From positions 1-48,426 of the forward strand of contig CAZKCI010000140.1 in the NCBI GenBank assembly GCA_964551475.1: 48,426 nucleotides of DNA, read 5' to 3'. The notes under the pieces were generated by a model. It was not told the origin of the DNA. It saw only the letters and a list, made by a program, of their open reading frames with translations, and ran no database searches. Positions 46,882-48,426 of the stretch are shown piece after piece; position 1 is the stretch's first letter, and every line of letters begins with the position of its first letter. This stretch comes from CAZKCI01 sp964551475 (GTDB taxonomy: Bacteria > Auribacterota > Erginobacteria > Erginobacterales > CAZKCI01). A program made the position numbers and the translations under genes.

Positions 46882-48207
46882 ATGGATTGCGACATTAAGG
46901 ACATTCGCCTGGCGGAGCAGGGCCGCTCGCGGATCGAGTGGGCGGAAAACAACATGCCGGTGGTCCGCTTGATCCGGAACCGTTTTTCCCGGCAAAAGCC
47001 GCTCCGGGGGCTCAGGATCTCCTGCTGCCTCCACGTCACCACCGAGACCGCCAACCTGATGCGGACGCTCCAAGCGGGCGGGGCGGACGCGGTGCTCTGC
47101 GCCTCCAACCCTCTCTCCACCCAGGACGACGTGGCCGCCTCCCTGGTCGCCGACTACGGCATCCCGGTCTACGCGGTCAAGGGGGAGAACGACTCGGTCT
47201 ACTACGACCACATCCGGGCCGCCCTCTCTCATCGCCCCCGGATCACCATGGACGACGGGGCCGACCTCGTCTCCAGCCTGCTCTTCATCGCCCTGGATCG
47301 GATCAAGGATCTCAACCCCTCCGTGTCGGCCTGGGCCGGGTCCCTCTCCCGCAAGGAGCGGGACTCCCTGCTCGCCTCGGTGATCGGCGGGATGGAGGAG
47401 ACCACCACCGGGGTGATCAGGCTCCGGGCGATGGAGCGGGACGGCGTCCTCGCTTTTCCGGTGATCGCGGTCAACGACGCGATGACCAAGCATCTCTTCG
47501 ACAATCGCTACGGCACCGGGCAGTCCACCGTGGACGGGATCATCCGGGCGACCAACGTTCTCTTCGCCGGACGGACCGCGGTGGTGGCGGGCTACGGCTG
47601 GTGCGGGCGGGGTTTCGCCCTGCGCGCCCGGGGCATGGGGGCGGAGGTGATCGTGACCGAGGTCGATCCCCTGCGGGCCCTGGAAGCGGTCATGGACGGC
47701 TTCCGGGTGATGCCGATGGAGGAGGCCGCGCCCCTGGGGGACATCTTGGTCACGCTGACCGGAGACATCAGGGTGATCCGGGTCGAGCATATGCGCCGGA
47801 TGAAGGACGGGGCGATCATCGCCAACTCCGGCCACTTCAACGTGGAGATCGACATCCCGGGGTTGGAGAAGATCAGCCTCTCGCGGCGGACGGTGCGACC
47901 CTTCGTCGAGGAGTTCCGCCTCAAGGGCGGCCGGCGCCTCTATCTTCTGGCCGAGGGGCGCCTGATCAACCTGTCCGCGGCGGAGGGCCATCCCGCCCAG
48001 GTGATGGACATGTCCTTCGCCAACCAGGCGCTCTGCACCGAGCACATGGTCAAGAACGCCCGGAAGCTGGAAAAGAAGGTCTACAAGGTCCCCGCCGAGA
48101 TCGACGCCCTGGTCGCCTCCTTGAAGCTCGCCGCGGAGGGCGTCGCCATCGACACTCTCACCGCCGAGCAGAAAAAGTACCTGGCGTCGTGGGAGATGGG
48201 CACCTGA
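46882..48207 (+). CDS. ahcY: Adenosylhomocysteinase
   Basis: The enzyme hydrolyses S-adenosylhomocysteine to homocysteine and adenosine using bound NAD. The ATG at 46882 (GAGGGA at 46871-46876) gives 441 residues. Substrate motifs include CCLHVTTETANLMRTLQAGG, ASNPLSTQDDVAASL and PVIAVNDAMTKHLFDNRYGT with the catalytic Lys and Asp; the NAD site is VAGYGWCGRGFALRARGMGA. The C-terminus reads EQKKYLASWEMGT; SAH hydrolases commonly end around a Tyr near this point. The length suggests the short form without the extra internal segment. An ATG at 46810 would add residues read from a repeat. Confidence 0.96.
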   Translation: MDCDIKDIRLAEQGRSRIEWAENNMPVVRLIRNRFSRQKPLRGLRISCCLHVTTETANLMRTLQAGGADAVLCASNPLSTQDDVAASLVADYGIPVYAVKGENDSVYYDHIRAALSHRPRITMDDGADLVSSLLFIALDRIKDLNPSVSAWAGSLSRKERDSLLASVIGGMEETTTGVIRLRAMERDGVLAFPVIAVNDAMTKHLFDNRYGTGQSTVDGIIRATNVLFAGRTAVVAGYGWCGRGFALRARGMGAEVIVTEVDPLRALEAVMDGFRVMPMEEAAPLGDILVTLTGDIRVIRVEHMRRMKDGAIIANSGHFNVEIDIPGLEKISLSRRTVRPFVEEFRLKGGRRLYLLAEGRLINLSAAEGHPAQVMDMSFANQALCTEHMVKNARKLEKKVYKVPAEIDALVASLKLAAEGVAIDTLTAEQKKYLASWEMGT

Positions 48208-48227
48208 TTTTCCCGGGACGGGAAAAT
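48207..48227 (+). other. Small hairpin overlapping the ahcY stop
   Basis: ATTTTCCC (48207-48214) pairs with GGGAAAAT (48220-48227) over GGGAC. It lies just before the main terminator and may help stop transcription. Confidence 0.4.
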
Positions 48228-48235
48228 GAGCAAAC

Positions 48236-48275
48236 AAAATTCCCTTCGCCGTTCGCGGCGAAGGGAATTTTTATT
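48236..48275. terminator. Bidirectional intrinsic terminator between ahcY and lptF/G
   Basis: A perfect 16-bp stem (48236-48251 with 48256-48271) closes on a TTCG tetraloop. It has A-runs on one side and TTTTTATT on the other, so it can end transcription from both directions. It separates the convergent ahcY (plus) and LPS permease (minus) genes. Confidence 0.88.
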
Positions 48276-48426
48276 CCAGCCGGCGCAGCATCGCCAGCCC
48301 GGCGATGCCGAAGATCAGGTTTCCCGCCCAGGCGGCCAGCCAGGGGGGCAGGTAGCCCTGTTTGCCGAAGGCCCCGGCCAGGGAGTAGATGATGTAGTAG
48401 AGGAATCCCAGGGCCAGACTCAACCC
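48271..48426 (-). CDS. LptF/LptG (YjgP/YjgQ) family LPS export permease, C-terminal end only
   Basis: Only the last 51 residues are in the window; the rest continues past the right edge on the minus strand. The piece reads LALGFLYYIIYSLAGAFGKQ, then LPPWLAAWAGNLIFGIAGLA and LRRLE-stop: two hydrophobic segments split by a G..G.LPPWLAAW loop, the typical end of LptF/LptG. Together with LptB these permeases form the LPS extraction complex, in keeping with the lpt genes upstream. The stop codon overlaps the terminator's T-rich side. Whether it is LptF or LptG cannot be decided. Confidence 0.78.
   Translation of the reverse strand, partial: GLSLALGFLYYIIYSLAGAFGKQGYLPPWLAAWAGNLIFGIAGLAMLRRLE

Noticed and set aside
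1..48426. tRNA or rRNA genes
   Set aside because: GGTTC strings that recall the tRNA T-arm belong to the GGTTCA repeats; no cloverleaf or CCA-type end was found.

Overview
The window is about 48 kb of GC-rich DNA from a Gram-negative bacterium. It carries heptose and KDO synthesis genes (rfaE1, gmhB, kdsB, kdsA, kdsD, kdsC), LPS export genes (lptC-like, lptA, lptB and the end of an lptF/lptG permease), an RND efflux system with an outer-membrane lipoprotein, several lipoproteins, a bacterial alpha-2-macroglobulin and a PBP1C. No rRNA, tRNA, phage, transposase or CRISPR locus was seen. The phylum cannot be fixed by eye. Gene order (kds-lpt-hpf-hprK-ptsH-ptsI-metK-ahcY) and the many intergenic repeats suggest a poorly cultured lineage, possibly of the Omnitrophota/Auribacterota or deltaproteobacterial kind; this is a guess.

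Layout. (1) 1-1910: end of an FG-GAP repeat surface protein, a small membrane-anchored protein and a small lipoprotein. (2) 12529-2168, minus strand: CreB-like response regulator, CreC-like histidine kinase, 1818-residue alpha-2-macroglobulin and PBP1C, all in one direction, reading like an envelope-defence operon with its own two-component system. (3) 12811-15066: pgi, then a minus-strand pair of a 66-residue protein and a nucleotidyltransferase. (4) 15219-21237: RND adaptor, pump and outer-membrane channel. (5) 21399-28491: a seven-repeat SBBP lipoprotein, a DUF2130 protein, adenosine deaminase, a HAD acid phosphatase fused to an OB-like domain, a secreted stand-alone copy of that domain, and a DUF1189-like membrane protein. 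(6) 28488-33140: DUF192 lipoprotein, fmt, DUF116, rsmB, trmJ-like and ridA. (7) 33348-41240: a deoxyhypusine-synthase-like protein of unknown function leading rfaE1-gmhB-kdsB-kdsA-kdsD-kdsC-lptC-lptA-lptB. (8) 41425-48207: hpf, hprK, ptsH, ptsI, metK, ahcY, closed by a strong bidirectional terminator. (9) 48271-48426: the minus-strand end of LptF/LptG.

The most unusual aspect is the intergenic DNA. About ten unrelated repeat families occupy the gaps, almost all built the same way: a left arm of short tandem units, a short unique centre, and a reverse-complement right arm. One family (GTCATTGCGAG type) has a ~150-bp full-length form with conserved ends, resembling a MITE, and nested stems whose two sides change together between copies. 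Repeats run up to, and sometimes into, genes: they supply the last codons and stop of the alpha-2-macroglobulin, OprM-like and TrmJ-like genes, probably the start codon of the OprM-like gene, and end one base before the lptB start. Genes starting against a repeat usually lack a visible Shine-Dalgarno sequence, while genes with unique leaders have good ones.

Other points for a second look are the deoxyhypusine-synthase-like gene at the head of the LPS operon, an apparent ATT start codon in ridA, the duplicated OB-like domain, and a PTS/HPr-kinase cluster without rpoN, rapZ or any enzyme II. All positions and similarities were read by eye; no search was run.
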